Below, one piece after another: positions 10,157 to 22,317 of a DNA stretch of 64,000 nt. Below the pieces are notes generated by a model. The model ran no database searches and was not told the DNA's origin. It was given only the letters and a program-made list of their open reading frames with translations. The translations under genes and the position numbers were made by a program. Origin of the DNA: Tolypocladium sp. Sup5 PDA-1 (Eukaryota > Ascomycota > Sordariomycetes > Hypocreales > Ophiocordycipitaceae). Positions within the stretch are counted from its first letter, which is position 1. Each line of letters begins with the position of its first letter. The stretch lies in NCBI GenBank assembly GCA_000750105.3, contig JPHH03000099.1:1-64000 (forward strand). The letters are read 5' to 3'.

Positions 10157-11935
10157 AGAAGGCTATTAAAGCCTATCATCAACGCGGAACAGCGTAAGAC
10201 GAGTGAAACCCTGACCCTGGCTCATGATTCACCAAAGGAGAATTGTCAAAACGCCCAAAGTGGGCAATGGTCAGCCAGTAGATGGCGGTCACTGAGATCA
10301 GTTGTACTTCGCTCGGTTCCATCACGTTCATGGAGCTTTTCAGGCTGAATGTATTAAGTTCCACTATGCTATGATCTCTAGGTTGGCTTCCCTGTAGGCT
10401 GCTCCACGGCGAAGGAATGTGAAATGAACGCTGTTACTACATACTCTTCCCCTTCCAGCTCGCATGGCACGGCATGGACGGTGCCGGCCTCATAGACGCC
10501 TGGCAAACGGTATATATATGATGCCCGAAAAAGATGCGTAATCCCTGACAGTAAAGATTACCAACACAGTTTTTTCTTCGCATACCTTGCTTGCCATACC
10601 ACCGGAACGGTCTTTAAAAATACACCATTCAAGCTGTTCAAAGCATCGGGGACCAGTGACACCAATGCCCACATGCGCAGTAAGGCGTAAGCATTTTCTT
10701 AGGTAGACGAGGTTGCAGGCGGTGAAGTTCTTTACGAACACAGGGCTGGCTGGCTGGCCAGGCGTGTGTCACATCCACCGCACAACCGCCACATCACATT
10801 GATGACTCGGTGTGTGCATTCAGGAATCAAGCCTCGTTGCCTTCTTACATTGATAAATGAAGCCTCGTTGCATTGATGACTCGGGACTCAATTGAAGCTG
10901 TAACGCCTCAATCGCGAAGTCTAACGCCACCAACACGACTAACACGCAGCCAACGTTGGATTACAAGGCATCACAGGCCTCAACGGCACAGATAAAAGGA
11001 AGCTCTTTTCCACTCATTTAGCTAGAAATCAAGAGTCTTTACCAGTCAATTATCTCACCTTCTCACGCGTTAGCGTGCGACATTCACGCAGCTCCCGACA
11101 GGAGCGGATTTACATGCAGTTCACGTCGGCGGCCAAGCAAGCGTGGGTGACAGTATCACCATGTTGGCTGTACTTGTGAGCCTAGATCGCACTTGCCGCC
11201 CGAAGGATGCAGTTTCAGTTAAGCGACCTGTGTGGTATGGTCTTCAGCAGCCAGTATCCAACAGACAACTGGCTATCATCGACCTCAAGCGGTTGCGTAA
11301 AATCGAGGCTGGCTTGCGTGGGGCATTCATACCCAATGATCGTACTCCACTACCAACCCGCCAAAGGGCGTGTCAGTAGCCGCCAAGATTCGGATTTACA
11401 TGCCTTTCTGATTCGTTCTGTACGCGCGCTGAAGAGATTGCATCTATCCGCATGCCAAAATTAGTGGCAGCGACCTGAAACAAGGGGAGAATGGTGGTTT
11501 GGTGGCGCTGGAAGTCGCGAAATATCGAGTATTCATTGACCACGCGGAGACTTTGTAACTAGGACGCGACGTCCATCTGTCGGACCTGTGACGCTAAATT
11601 GTGTCTCTCAAGGCAAGCAGTGCATGTAACACGGGTGACTATACCATGGCGCTGTGCGGGCGCGAGACGAGACCAATTAAAGAGGCCATGTAGCATCATG
11701 TGTCGATTGTCGCAGCCATTTGGTTGGCTACGGTTGTCGGGAAGCTTTCATGCATGGCTTGCTTGGATCTACGAGACCGACAAACGATACCGACCAAAGA
11801 CACCGCCCTACGGGGTTGAAGCTTTCCATTTCCTTTCCATATAAGGACGCATCGAGGAAATCTCCCCCAAGCGACTGTCTCCTTTCGTCATTGACCTTAT
11901 CCGCAACTTGAATCACATCCGACCAGAACCAAAAG
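10157..11935. other. Gene-free interval with short direct repeats
   Basis: No protein-like frame on either strand. At 10799-10889 two short words recur: tgatgactcgg twice and aagcctcgttgc twice, a small scrambled duplication. Nothing else recognisable. Confidence 0.4.
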
Positions 11936-12718
11936 ATGTCTTCATTTGTATTCCTGAGGAGCCTCAAGGCTGTGATTGACCCAGCAAACACATTTTCCTC
12001 TGTCCCGCGATTTGGAAAACTCGCAGCCGAACTACCGCTCCGCCCGAGCTCGCTCCAACGAAACTGGCCACCCGGCTGCTCTAGAAGCCCAAGGCCGGAC
12101 AAAACAGCCCCCCGACGCCAGCACCACGAACAGAGCGGAGGACTTGGAACCAGACAGGGTGTAACGTGCCAGTATCAAGGTTTCAAGCGCAGATGTGACC
12201 CCGACCCAACCGAGTCCCCCAAGAGACCCAGGATTGCTGGGACAGGTCCCAGAGTAGCGCTTTCCTCTTCCAAATCGTCTCTCCGTGGCCGGGATGATCG
12301 GTACTCTCGCCAGAAGCCCAACGCTGCCCCTATCCGTCCAAGAGTTCCGATCGGGGCGAGTGACTCAAAGCCGCAAGACCGCCTCAGCCACTCCTCCACT
12401 CAGGTCACGGTCACAACATCGACAAGGGACCGTGTCTTAGAGATCAATGGACCTATCACGAAGAGACAACGGCACACTCCACGCCAGCCTCGGCATCCTC
12501 TAAGTACTCGTCCCACGAAATCGGCGAAAACCCAAACGCGAAAGCAAGCGTGCGGTACCAACAAGCCGAACATCCATGCCGGCCGCGCCGCCCGAAAAAA
12601 GCCGAGTCGATGGCATCAAAGTACACTCAGAGGGTTACCATCCGACGACCAGAAGATGACCACTTCCTCACCAATAGAGTTCTTGTCTTGGCATGGCCCA
12701 ATGCCAGAAATACGGTAG
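11936..12718 (+). CDS. Hypothetical Ser/Arg/Pro-rich ORF (doubtful)
   Basis: An ATG-initiated 260-aa frame. The product is very basic and rich in Ser, Arg, Pro and Lys, with no recognisable domain, signal peptide or membrane segment. Its 3' end overlaps an opposing ORF (12627-13238). A parallel frame at 11976-12164 also looks protein-like (SRDLENSQPNYRSARARSNE), which suggests the true reading frame switches here and that the region is a degenerate gene. I do not recognise a family. Confidence 0.25.
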   Translation: MSSFVFLRSLKAVIDPANTFSSVPRFGKLAAELPLRPSSLQRNWPPGCSRSPRPDKTAPRRQHHEQSGGLGTRQGVTCQYQGFKRRCDPDPTESPKRPRIAGTGPRVALSSSKSSLRGRDDRYSRQKPNAAPIRPRVPIGASDSKPQDRLSHSSTQVTVTTSTRDRVLEINGPITKRQRHTPRQPRHPLSTRPTKSAKTQTRKQACGTNKPNIHAGRAARKKPSRWHQSTLRGLPSDDQKMTTSSPIEFLSWHGPMPEIR

Positions 12719-13238
12719 CGATCTTGGCAATGGCTTGAGGATGTGACGGATTGAGAATGGCCATGGGCACGATACCATTAATAACATGTTGGAACTCATT
12801 GCTTCTGGATTTGTCGCGAGTCCCCAAGCTCTTTCTTGCATAAAGTAAGGCGTTGAACAGAGCAACAATTATTCCCGGAGCCAGCAGAATCCAAGCTGAA
12901 GAATGATGCGTTCGTTCGTCCCTATGAGGGCTCATATGCAGATGCTCACCCATTACGCCTTCAAGCCACGAAGATATCGAGTTGTCGTGCCCCAATGTCC
13001 TACTACTCAGCATCGGTGAGGCGCTCGAGACAGGCAACCTGAGAGAGCGGAGCAAACAACCCATGACTCCTTCCGGTGGTAAGCATCTCTGGTCCCGAAG
13101 CCGGTTGACATAAGCCAACGAAGTGTAGGCAACAAAACATAACCGAGCGGCGATGTTGCTGCGGTGGGTCATTGCTTCCTCCGCTTCCAGTAGCGTGACT
13201 ATACGCCTTGACGTCTTCGACGGGAGGTAGAAGGCCAT
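12627..13238 (-). CDS. Hypothetical 203-aa ORF (doubtful)
   Basis: An ATG-initiated uninterrupted frame of 203 aa. One hydrophobic stretch (SSAWILLAPGIIVALFNALL) could be a membrane segment; the rest is ordinary globular-like sequence (NEFQHVINGIVPMAILNPS). No family recognised and no neighbouring exon identified. It overlaps the opposing ORF at its 3' end. It could be a small real gene or a fragment. Confidence 0.3.
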   Translation of the reverse strand: MAFYLPSKTSRRIVTLLEAEEAMTHRSNIAARLCFVAYTSLAYVNRLRDQRCLPPEGVMGCLLRSLRLPVSSASPMLSSRTLGHDNSISSWLEGVMGEHLHMSPHRDERTHHSSAWILLAPGIIVALFNALLYARKSLGTRDKSRSNEFQHVINGIVPMAILNPSHPQAIAKIATVFLALGHAKTRTLLVRKWSSSGRRMVTL

Positions 13239-16200
13239 TTTTATTGGGCACCTCCCACCTACTGAACGCGAGGGGATGCATCAGCAGGGGTCTCTACCGC
13301 GGAACTGTGCGCTTTTGCTCCGCCTGTTGTTGGAGCCGGGACGTATTCAACCAGCAGGTCGAGGAAGGGGCATTGCTCCCAGATGCTCTAATTCGCGTGT
13401 TCGACAGGTGATGATACAATTGGCAGACAGCCCTCCAGCAAGCGCCAGTGTATTTCACCTGCGTCTGCCTTGCCGGAACTAAATGCAAAATCAAGGGCTT
13501 CTGTCGCGCCAAACGAGCGCTTAACCTTCGCCCCCGATTGGATCCTTCACAGCCGGGCTTCGCCACGAGCGGTATTAAACCCAGCACAATCCTGCAGCTG
13601 TCCGCCACGGAGCACCAAGCGCCAAACAACCCTTCCTGCCTTTGGCAGGAAATTTTTGCCCGAGTTCTCGGCCAAACAAATGCATCGTCACAGCTCCCCT
13701 TAGACCCTTGCGGACACCAGATACCGTACAACACGCCGGACCCGAGCAAATATATCGGACCTTACGATACTAGAAAATGGGCTCGACCATGGATGAGAGG
13801 AAAATTCTCTGGGTATTGGGCAACCTAACAGCTCTGGCACGACACTTAGAAGAAAATTTGAAGTACCCGAGATTGAGATTAGAGGCTGAGAATGTCATCG
13901 CACAAGAAAAGCTCTGGACTTCTTCTCAGCCCATCCCCGACAACATTCAACATACACTCAATTTTGCGGCAATATCATGAGATATTTTCTTAGCTTTTGA
14001 CGAGGGCAGCAAGGAAGATCCAGCGCTCGAGGGTATCGCACTTAATGCTCTGGCTGCGCTTGAGCTTTGTGTGATCTTGTGAGTATGTCATAAAGGTTTC
14101 CGAACTATACTGATCGTTCAACAGGGAACTTTCCCAAGACCGAGCAGTCACCATTGAGGCACACCGAGAACATTTCGCAAACATACTTGAAGGGCTTGGA
14201 GAGACCCGAACTAAATGGCATTCTACACAGGAGAGCTTACCGGAGTATCCCATGTAATACCACTTTGGCGGCCGTCAAGGCGGGCCATGGACTCGTACAT
14301 CATACTCAGATCACCCCCAAGAATCGACGGACTCGCCCTGTTGCTGTAAGAGCCATCAACACCAGAAAGTTCGTTGGGGCTGTGGACACCACTGCAGCCC
14401 GATGAGCTGGGGGAAGGCCTCACGCGGAAGCAGTTCAGAGTATCCGAGCCAGTATCATGTCCCCAGAATGCGTCGTTGTAGGTAGGAGGGATTTCGACAG
14501 AGTCTTCTCAGACTGTTTCGACATCTGCATGAAGCATCCACAGTTCGAAAAGTCTTGTACTGGTGCCGAACGAATTCCTGGTTGGCAGGTGTTCTCGATG
14601 GTGTTTGGGCAAGATGACATGGTTTCAGTCGTTTGTATAACACCAACCACACAGTCCAACGGTTTGGGGTCAAGCATGGCAGTGAAAGCTTTTTGAAGGG
14701 AGAGAAGCCAGGTTTGTTCAGGTGGGTGCTGCCAGGCTTTATTCATCGCTTATTACCGCGCCGTCCGCATCTTCACTCCGGGACACTTCATCGCCATCCG
14801 TCCGAGCGTCATTCATGGTTGTGACACTGCTCTGCGGAGCCTGACGTAGGTTGCTCCAGGGCTATCAAGAGACGACCTGCTCCCGCCGTTACCGGACGCG
14901 TGTCCGACATTTTGAGCTGTCTCTATCGTCGCTTGATCCGCGCCGTTCGATTCAGACGTTCCGATTGCAGTAGAGTGTTGTTTCTTGCCATTCTTTTGTG
15001 CCGCAATGCGTCAATCTCAGCGCATGCTCTTGCCCCGATGCCTTTCTGCGCCGAAGAGCCTTGGACCTGTCGCCAGTTTCTTCGTTTCGAGAGTTGCTGA
15101 GAGGCCCACGCGAGCCTGCGCTTCTTACCTCCCAGTTGCCAGGACTGCGTCTCTAGCCTGTCAATGAATTAGCCTTAGTCGAGACAGGGTTTGTCTCAGC
15201 ATACTTGCCAACTTGTTCAGGTTTGTAAAAGTCTCTCCCTCCGGAAGGCGTGTCGCGACACGGTGGCACTGATGCGTGGGATCCCAGAACGTCACCATGG
15301 TGAAGACGTGTGCCCTGTCGCCCAACTCCTCGGTCTTTCGTAGGAGACTTGGCCCCCTCTGGATAGCCGTGGCCTTCTCTCCGGCATCGTGTTCGTACAG
15401 ACACGGCATGTCTTCCATTGGTGGCCAAGATTTGGCCCTGCTAGGAGCGTTTAGTTGAGTGTCGCACGACGAACAGTTGTCAACAAGATGGCCATCGTGC
15501 CACTGCGAGATTGAGCAACACCATACCGTACTGTACCATTCTTCCCACATGATGGCTATGCGGACCTGCGGGTTTTCTCGTCTCAATGTCTTCTTTTTGC
15601 CGCTTCCCTCTCGCGTTTTGGTGGCATCATAACATCATCGCAACGCCGCAGCAATATACAGCCAGTACAGCCCGTAAATGCCTGTGTGGGCCTGAAGCAG
15701 AGTCCAAGAGCCGCCTTGTGGCCCGCATTGTAAAACGCTTGCCGAGTCCCTGTCAGATGAGGCGCTTCTTGACGCGAACGGGGCACTGTAAAACGCCGGC
15801 TATCTCCTACACACGAGGCGATCATAGACGGACTTTGACATCTGGCTCTTGCAAGGAGCTGCCCGTTTCTTGACGCGGCGGAGAGACTGCGGGCCTTATG
15901 GCTACGCTCAGGGCTCATTGTCGACTTTCAGAGACCGCATTCATGTGGCCACAAGTCCAAAAGCCAGCTACCGCAACTTGTTGCCGTGAAAGGCCGGTTC
16001 AGTCCGATTGGACGAGACGGTTTTCCGAGAGGCTTCTACGAGCAAGAACTTTCCAGGGTCGCTGTACTCCTGTCCAATTACAGACTTGATGGGCCCGCAG
16101 TGATCCTACGGTGCGTTGTCCATTTGTTTCCCTGACGGCGGCTCTGACGCTGGGTGGATGAATATCCATCATTGACCTACGCAGAGGCACCCTATCGCGG

Positions 16201-16639
16201 CGACGGCAATTCCAAAAGTGACAAGCTGACTGCGCACTTGTCCCGAGAAACATGCTTCTTCATTTCAGGATATAGGGTGAATGTGTGATCTCCATCCTGG
16301 AGGGCGTATATTTGGGAGTGCCACAGGCGAGCGACGCACCCATGCCATTATGAACACCAAACATTGCCGTTGGTACTGTACAGTATTCTCTCATGCCAAA
16401 ACGGACATACCAGGGCAACCGACGCCGGATAGATCAGCGTAGTCCGGATGATGCCTCGCAGCAAGCCATACCTGTATAGCTTCGAGAAACAGGTTCCATC
16501 CACTCGCTCCGAGGTCGCTCTATGCACAACGTGCCTGACTGCAATAATTTCCGACCTGTCTGTGGCGTCTGGCTTTGGTCTTCTTCCTGACTACAATTGT
16601 CCATTATTCTCTGTGATGGTCTGAAAGTTTTGGCCGCTG
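13239..16639. other. Long interval without recognisable genes
   Basis: Many short frames on both strands, none with a domain, consistent codon pattern or joinable exons that I can identify. The short ORF at 13777-13980 has an ATG and acidic-helical content (MDERKILWVLGNLTALARHL) but no supporting evidence. It reads like eroded repeat or gene sequence. Confidence 0.35.
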
Positions 16640-17045
16640 CCTGTTGAGACATCCGGCGACTGTTGTGGTGACTTCCACTGGCCACCCATCACCGTACCCG
16701 ATCCAATCTGAATGTGGCGTCACAGTTTCTGCATGCATATCTCTTTACGCAACAAAAGATCTTTTTTTTTTTGCCAATGCAAGGAAAGCGCTCGTAGCCT
16801 GTTGCGCCGTTTTCGCCTTCTGATGCTGCTTGAGAGTCGGGCTTCCACATGTTCGCGCGGCGTCGTGCCTGCTTTCTGCTGTGTTGTGTGGCTATACCCT
16901 TTTCATTCAGTTGAGGCCCTACCAATGAACTGTGGAGCAACTTCGGTCGGTTGGTCAGGCTCTCCTAGACGGCGCAGCGTCGGACTGGCTCCCTCGCGAC
17001 TCTCTTGTCCCGTCGGCAAGTGTGCTGTTTCTGAACCAACGAAGT
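16640..17045 (-). repeat. Dispersed repeat, copy A (minus orientation)
   Basis: Read on the minus strand this matches copies B, C and D in order: a gacaagagagtcg block, ccgaagttgctccaca, gaaaagggtat, gcgaacatgtg, a cagaaggcgaaaacggcgcaa block, ctttccttgcattggca, and gtgacgccacattca. The copies are diverged and carry indels. The frame shows no intact protein, although cagaaggcgaaaacggcgca is strongly conserved between copies. Boundaries are approximate. Confidence 0.65.
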
Positions 17046-17739
17046 TAAGGACCGTATGCTTCTGGGGCTGACGCACATCTCTGTTTCCCGTGGCTTTCTA
17101 TTCCGCTTCCGCGGCGACACATGATTGGCCAGACTGCCGCGCTTGTCTACCTAGCACGTTCTGGCCCTGCAAGCAGTGTGTCGACGAGCGGGCGAGCGGG
17201 CGGCTGTACGGTTATTGACTGAAGAAAATCCTGGACAGAAGAAGTCATTTGCGGCGCAACAGGTTCACAAGGTGCCCATCAGCATTCTCAAGATGTGCGT
17301 GGCTCAGGGCAGCTTTCGCAGCGGCGTTAAGCCGAGACCCAGGGGTTTACGCCATGGCGTAATGGTTTGCGGCGTCACCGAGTGTGATAGTCGGTAGCTC
17401 TGTCTGAGAGTCAAACCAAGGACGCCGCCGCCTTCAAGGCCCGCAATGCGTGCGTTATGAGATAGTGCTGGAATGACAAAACCTCGCCGGTGTGAGGCTA
17501 GATGGAGGATATGTTTAAGCTGACTCGACTAAGCCAACTGGGGGCCGGGGGGGAGAAGGCGAGGACATCTAAGGGCGCCGGAGTTCCCCAGCCGACTATG
17601 CCTGAAAGTGTTCCGCGGGCGAGGTTCCGGCGCTTGCCAGCACGGTGCCCACGCAGGCCCGCCTGCGACGGCTCAACACCCCAGACGGCTACTTGCGCGG
17701 TGTCTGCAGTGAGCCTCGTAAAGCTGGTACACTTCCCTG

Positions 17740-18360
17740 GTCCCTCCCGCTAAGCCCGGGTAGAGAAGAAGACTACAAGGACAAGACGCCGTACGGCGGT
17801 CTTGTTGCCTGCTGCAATCGTTGTCAACGAGACAGGAGAGTCGGCAGCGGAACCAGCCGAGCGGCCAGACAGCGCAGCATCGGAGGTTCTTGGACAAAGG
17901 ACCGACCTGGACACAGGAGTGCCTTGTCCACAGGCCGAAACTGCTCCACAGTTGGTTGGTACTGAACGAGAAGATTATGGCAACACAGTGCAGGAACGAT
18001 GTCACGCGAACATGTGAAAGACCGACATCCCAAGCAGCTTCAGAAGGCGAAAAGGGCGCGGCAAGCCTATACCCGCGTTTGCACACTTTCCCCCTTGTCA
18101 CCAAAAGGCCTTTGTTGTCTCAGGATATGCATGTGGCACCTGTGACGCCACGTCCACATCGGTGTCAGGTACAGTATTGGGTGGCCAGGAGAGGTCATCG
18201 CGGCAGTCGCTATATGGCCCCAACAGGCAGCAGGTGAATTCCTGTATGTACACCAAAGAGAGAATAATGTACAACGAAAGCCATGAGAAGATCATAGGTA
18301 GACGCCATGGACAGGTCGGCAAATTTCGCAGCCAGGTACGTTGTGCTAGTGCCTCTGCGT
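17740..18360 (+). repeat. Dispersed repeat, copy B (plus orientation)
   Basis: Together with copy D one of the two longest copies. It shares gaagactacaaggacaag, gtcttgttgcctg, gagacaggagagtcgg, gcggccagacagcgcagc, atcggaggttcttggacaaa and ggaccgacctggacacag, then ends with a distal block, gtagacgcc ... caggtacgttgtgc, also present in copy D. It lies about 0.7 kb from copy A in the opposite orientation. No intact ORF. Type of element unknown (MITE, SINE-like or relic of a coding transposon). Confidence 0.68.
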
Positions 18361-19054
18361 AGGACAACGGTGGTAGACATTCATCCACCATCGTCATAGG
18401 ATCGCTGCTGACCCATCAAGTCTGTAAATGGACAAGAGGTAGAGTAACCAGGTAGGTTTCTTGCCCATAAAATCCTCACCGAAACCGCATCGTTCAATTG
18501 GACTGAATCTATCTTTACGGCAAATCGCGGTAGCCATGGTTTGAACTTGTAGCCACAGGAACGCGGTCTCTGAGAGTCGACAATAGGCCCTAAACCCGCA
18601 GCATCTCCGCCGATGTAAGAAGCGAGCAGCTCCAGGCAGCAGCCAGATGTCAAAGTCTGTCTATTATAATCGTCTCGTGGGCACCGATCTTGTTCCACCG
18701 GTAAGTTCGTTCCCGCCGATCGGTAGGGTAGACAGCTATCTCACTCATAGCACGATCGACGATGGAATGCAAGAGGCAAAGAACGGCGCAAACGCCTTGT
18801 GACCTACTTGTTTAATCGGCCATGGTCGGTGTCTTTGGAGCTCAGTAAGGAGTTTAGTCTATGATCTTACAAAAGGACTTTCGCGAATTCGGGTGTGTCG
18901 ACGGATATGTGGTGCTCGTGGGTGTATTGTACTAAATGGACTTCTCGTTCATGAACTGACTAGACTACTTCAACTAATAACAATGTCACTCATACAATGG
19001 GACGTGGCTCTGCAGGTATGCACCAGTCCCCTAGCAACACTCTCCATGCCTCAG
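18361..19054. other. No recognisable gene
   Basis: No protein-like frames or repeats identified. It is the 3' side of the minus-strand gene ending at 19055. Confidence 0.4.
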
Positions 19055-20215
19055 TTACCATCTCACAGTTTGTAACTCCTCATGAATAGCACTTGCCCCC
19101 CGGCGGCATCTGAAGTTGATCTTCAATGCCATGCAGTCTAGCTCGATCTCATCACCCTCTTGCGCGAAAGGGCGATCCAAGTAAGATGGCAAAGGGCGGC
19201 TAGAAGAATATATCCCTCTCTGCACGTTGAAATAGGGCATTGTGAAACCGACGGAGGTAAGGCTAGGCCAGGGTTTCCGCATAGCTCCTGGGCTCAACAA
19301 GTGGCAATCCGTAGGATCACTCCCAGGACTATGAACCATGAAGCGTTTCTCAGCACTGCCTGTACCCCGCTCTTCGTGCTTCACTGGACACATTTGTATT
19401 GCCGAAACCCCTTTTTGCCTTGGCGGATAGGCACACACAACATCGATCCTGCTGTCGTTCAGGATGTTCGACCTTTCCCAACGAATATCTGCGCCAGATG
19501 GAATCGCAGTGCCAAAATCGAAGTTGAAGTCACCGCTCGTGCCGGGGATAGGTATGATGGTCCCATTAAACCACGCTCTCTTAGAATGGCGGACTTTCGT
19601 AGATTCAGGGGTAGACGTCGAAAATATGACATCCCCATCCGCCTTGAGCCAGTATGATCTCTGATACCGGCTGAGCCCGAGGGCAATTTCCTTGGATACT
19701 CTGGCAAACAGCCAGATTCTCAACGTGTGACGGCCTTTGCCCTTTTTCCAGTACAGTTGAGGATATCTGTGTCTTTGTCGTAGGTTGTCCAAATCAGCTC
19801 CCATGAGCATGATCGTATGACCCTTACTTATCATAAGTTCAATCCAAGGGGCGTATTCCGGAATGTCTCTTATTGGCGTCACATATTTGTTGACAATGTT
19901 CTGCCAATCTTTCCAGTGCAGCCGGCCACCAAGAAGTGATAGAAGTAGAGCCGAGTCCGATGCCGATAGGTGTGACAGGATCGATTCCAAAACCGGCCAA
20001 ATACATAGCCAATGTCCTTGGCTGACAGTAGTAGCACCGTCAAGCTCAGGGAGGGTGGCACCCCGCACAGATCTGGTGTTGCTCGCGGCATTATCCATTC
20101 GGAGGTCTATGAGAACAGAATTGCCTGATGTGATTGTCGTATCGACTACTGTGCTCGCTCGGTCTTTGGGGGATGTGTTGCGGTAGGAAGTTGGTAGGAA
20201 TGGGTCGGTGCTCAT
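19055..20215 (-). CDS. Hypothetical fungal protein, 386 aa
   Basis: A single uninterrupted frame; the first true ATG is at 20215 (MSTDPFLPTSYRN), ten codons inside the longer frame that opens with TTG. The N-terminal third contains WPVLESILSHLSASDSALLL followed by WKDWQNIVNKYV, which has the length and hydrophobic spacing of an F-box-like helical segment, but this is only a suggestion. Further on is PQLYWKKGKGRHTLRIWLFA, and the C-terminal part mentions a short Cys pair (CPVKHEE). There is no signal peptide or membrane segment. A 1.16-kb frame without any stop, in a region full of broken genes, argues that it is a real coding sequence. Single-exon structure, no clear partner genes. Family not recognised. 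Confidence 0.6.
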   Translation of the reverse strand: MSTDPFLPTSYRNTSPKDRASTVVDTTITSGNSVLIDLRMDNAASNTRSVRGATLPELDGATTVSQGHWLCIWPVLESILSHLSASDSALLLSLLGGRLHWKDWQNIVNKYVTPIRDIPEYAPWIELMISKGHTIMLMGADLDNLRQRHRYPQLYWKKGKGRHTLRIWLFARVSKEIALGLSRYQRSYWLKADGDVIFSTSTPESTKVRHSKRAWFNGTIIPIPGTSGDFNFDFGTAIPSGADIRWERSNILNDSRIDVVCAYPPRQKGVSAIQMCPVKHEERGTGSAEKRFMVHSPGSDPTDCHLLSPGAMRKPWPSLTSVGFTMPYFNVQRGIYSSSRPLPSYLDRPFAQEGDEIELDCMALKINFRCRRGASAIHEELQTVRW

Positions 20216-20651
20216 GACCGGACGGTGACGGGGCGAAGTGGTCAAATGTCGATGGCAATGTGCGAGGAGGAGGGACAGAGGAGCCCGGGTAGTAGGGGGG
20301 ATGCCGGGCTTGTACTTATAGGCAAGACAATCAGGATTTGCATATGCCGTCTTCGTACGGGCCCACCGGAGGCTGCCTTCGAGTCTCCCATGCCCACCAA
20401 CTTCCAGTCATGCGTAGCCCGCGAGCTTGTTCCACAAATAAACTTGGTTGGAAGGCTGCGATCTCTATTGGTGTTCCAGCTCCAACTCCTCCCACCTACG
20501 ACTCATGGACATGAGCCCATTGCTTGACTCATATAGCGTCCCCATTCTCTCCCGCATCAATACGCTGGTCTGGTCCTTGTGCTGCCATCATCGACCGCGA
20601 CCATAACACAATCAGACCTCATCACGATTCACCATCGTAACCCTTGTCGAT
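20216..20651. other. Divergent promoter interval
   Basis: Intergenic space between the minus-strand hypothetical gene (19055-20215) and the plus-strand methyltransferase relic. No frame of interest. Confidence 0.35.
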
Positions 20652-21834
20652 ATGGCGCCGCCTCCCCATGACACCGGCAGGCCTCAGCGGCAGGCCAGCC
20701 CGTTTCCCATGGTGGCGACCGAGGCGCCGACCATTGAGGTGGCTAGTCAAGCCGGGGACGACGACGAGTTCGACCTGACCGAGGAACCCTTCAACGACGG
20801 GTCCACGAGCGATACGTCGAGCGTGTACGCGTGCACTTACGACAACGATGACAGGAGCATGACCGCGAGGACATGAAGCACGCCATGCTCATGGAGCTAA
20901 CGAACGGGACGTTATTTTACTGGCCCGTGGGGGACAATCCGCAGTCTATCCTGGATATCGGGACGGAGATGGATGAGTGACCCTTCATGATACGGCCCGA
21001 GTTCAGACTGACGCTGGGACAGGCATCTGAGCGATTGAAGGTTGGCTCACATGGAGCGCCTCATATGAGCGGCGAAGGTTGCTGACTCTTGTATTTGGCG
21101 ACAGGTTTACCAGCGCGCGAGTCTGCGGCATCGACCTGACGCCCATTCAGCCGCTATGGGTGCCCCCGAATGTCGAGTTCCTGGTCGACGACTGCGAGCA
21201 GGACTGGCTCGTGAGGAACGTTGACCTCGTCCACTTTCGCCCCATTGCGGTTATCCTCAAGGACATGGGTCTCGTCCTAGATCACGCGTACGAGTAGGTG
21301 TTGATTCTCATACTCACTTCTCACTCGGATGGCCTCTTGCACGTTCCGTATTCCGGCTAACTGAGAACCTAGGAGCCTGCGCCCCGGCGGCTGGATCGAG
21401 TTCCACGAGCTCCACGGCGTTCCTAGCTACGACGATGCCACCATGCCCGGCGACGACCCCTTCAAGAAGCTCTACCGGACGGCCGAGGAGGCCTACCAAA
21501 AGTTCGGCATGAGCACCACTATCGCGGCGCGCCTCGAGCCCCTCCTGCGCGAAGCGGGCTTCACCAACGTCCACTGCAAGGTGCTCAAGGTGCCCATCGG
21601 CGTGTGGGCCAAGGACAAGACGATGCGTCTCATTGGCTTATTGTACCAGAAGACGGCGGTGCTCGAGTTCATCTTGACGTTTGCGGGGCGGCCGTTTGAG
21701 GCGCGGGGCTGGATCCGACCGAGGTAACCGATCAACCTGGCCATGGCGCGCAAGGGACTCGAGGATTCCAACGTTCACCGGCGCGTTAACTGTTACTTTT
21801 GGTATGCGCAAAAGTCGGCGGGGCATGCGACCTA
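20652..21834 (+). pseudogene. LaeA-like SAM-dependent methyltransferase pseudogene
   Basis: From the ATG at 20652 the N-terminus is acidic and low-complexity. A frame change near 20850 restores EHDREDMKHAMLMELTNGTL, LFYWPVGDNPQSILDIGT (start of SAM motif I), then GDRFTSARVCGIDLTPIQP, NVEFLVDDCEQDWL, a GTAGGT...CTAG intron (21294-21374), SLRPGGWIEFHELHG, LLREAGFTNVHCKVLKVPIG and finally ARKGLEDSNVHRRVNCYFWY. This is the order of domains in fungal LaeA/TAM-like methyltransferases. Motif I itself is destroyed: DIGTEMDE followed by a TGA replaces DIGTGTGIW. About 125 bases of non-matching sequence follow, and a further shift occurs near 21700. Relatives influence secondary metabolism or methylate small acids; this copy cannot bind SAM normally and is a dead gene. 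Confidence 0.72.
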
Positions 21835-22317
21835 GCGATGGATCAGGGGAATTAAATAGAGAGACGGGCTATGGATGCCAGTGACTAGAGAGGCATGGCG
21901 ATGAGTGGGTTGGAGAAGTGACTTGCCGCACTTGACGGGCGGGATAAAGAAGATAAGGAGGAACCAATCACCTAACAAGACCTGCATGTGAAACAAGGAA
22001 TGCAGCATAGAGTTGGCATGATATGTGACAAGCGTCCAGCATCAACCTTCTTTGAGGCGTATCGCACACGTATGATCAGTCCGGCACGACCTAAACTGGC
22101 CTGTCCTAAACTGGCTCGTTATGATAGAGGTTGACGTGCGTCACAACTTGAACAATGCGCCACTGCCTGCTATCCTGACATCATTGCCAGTGGCACAGCA
22201 ATCAAGTAATTGAGCAACATTTGGATTGTTGGCTTCGATGCTGGATGCCCGTTGGGAGCGCTATATATTTGAACGGACAAGTACCAATAAATTTTCAAGA
22301 GTTCCTGAGCAACCAAA
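21835..22317. other. No gene; upstream region of the interrupted secreted-protein gene
   Basis: No protein-like frame. The ATG of the disrupted gene follows at 22318, so its promoter should lie here. Confidence 0.4.
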
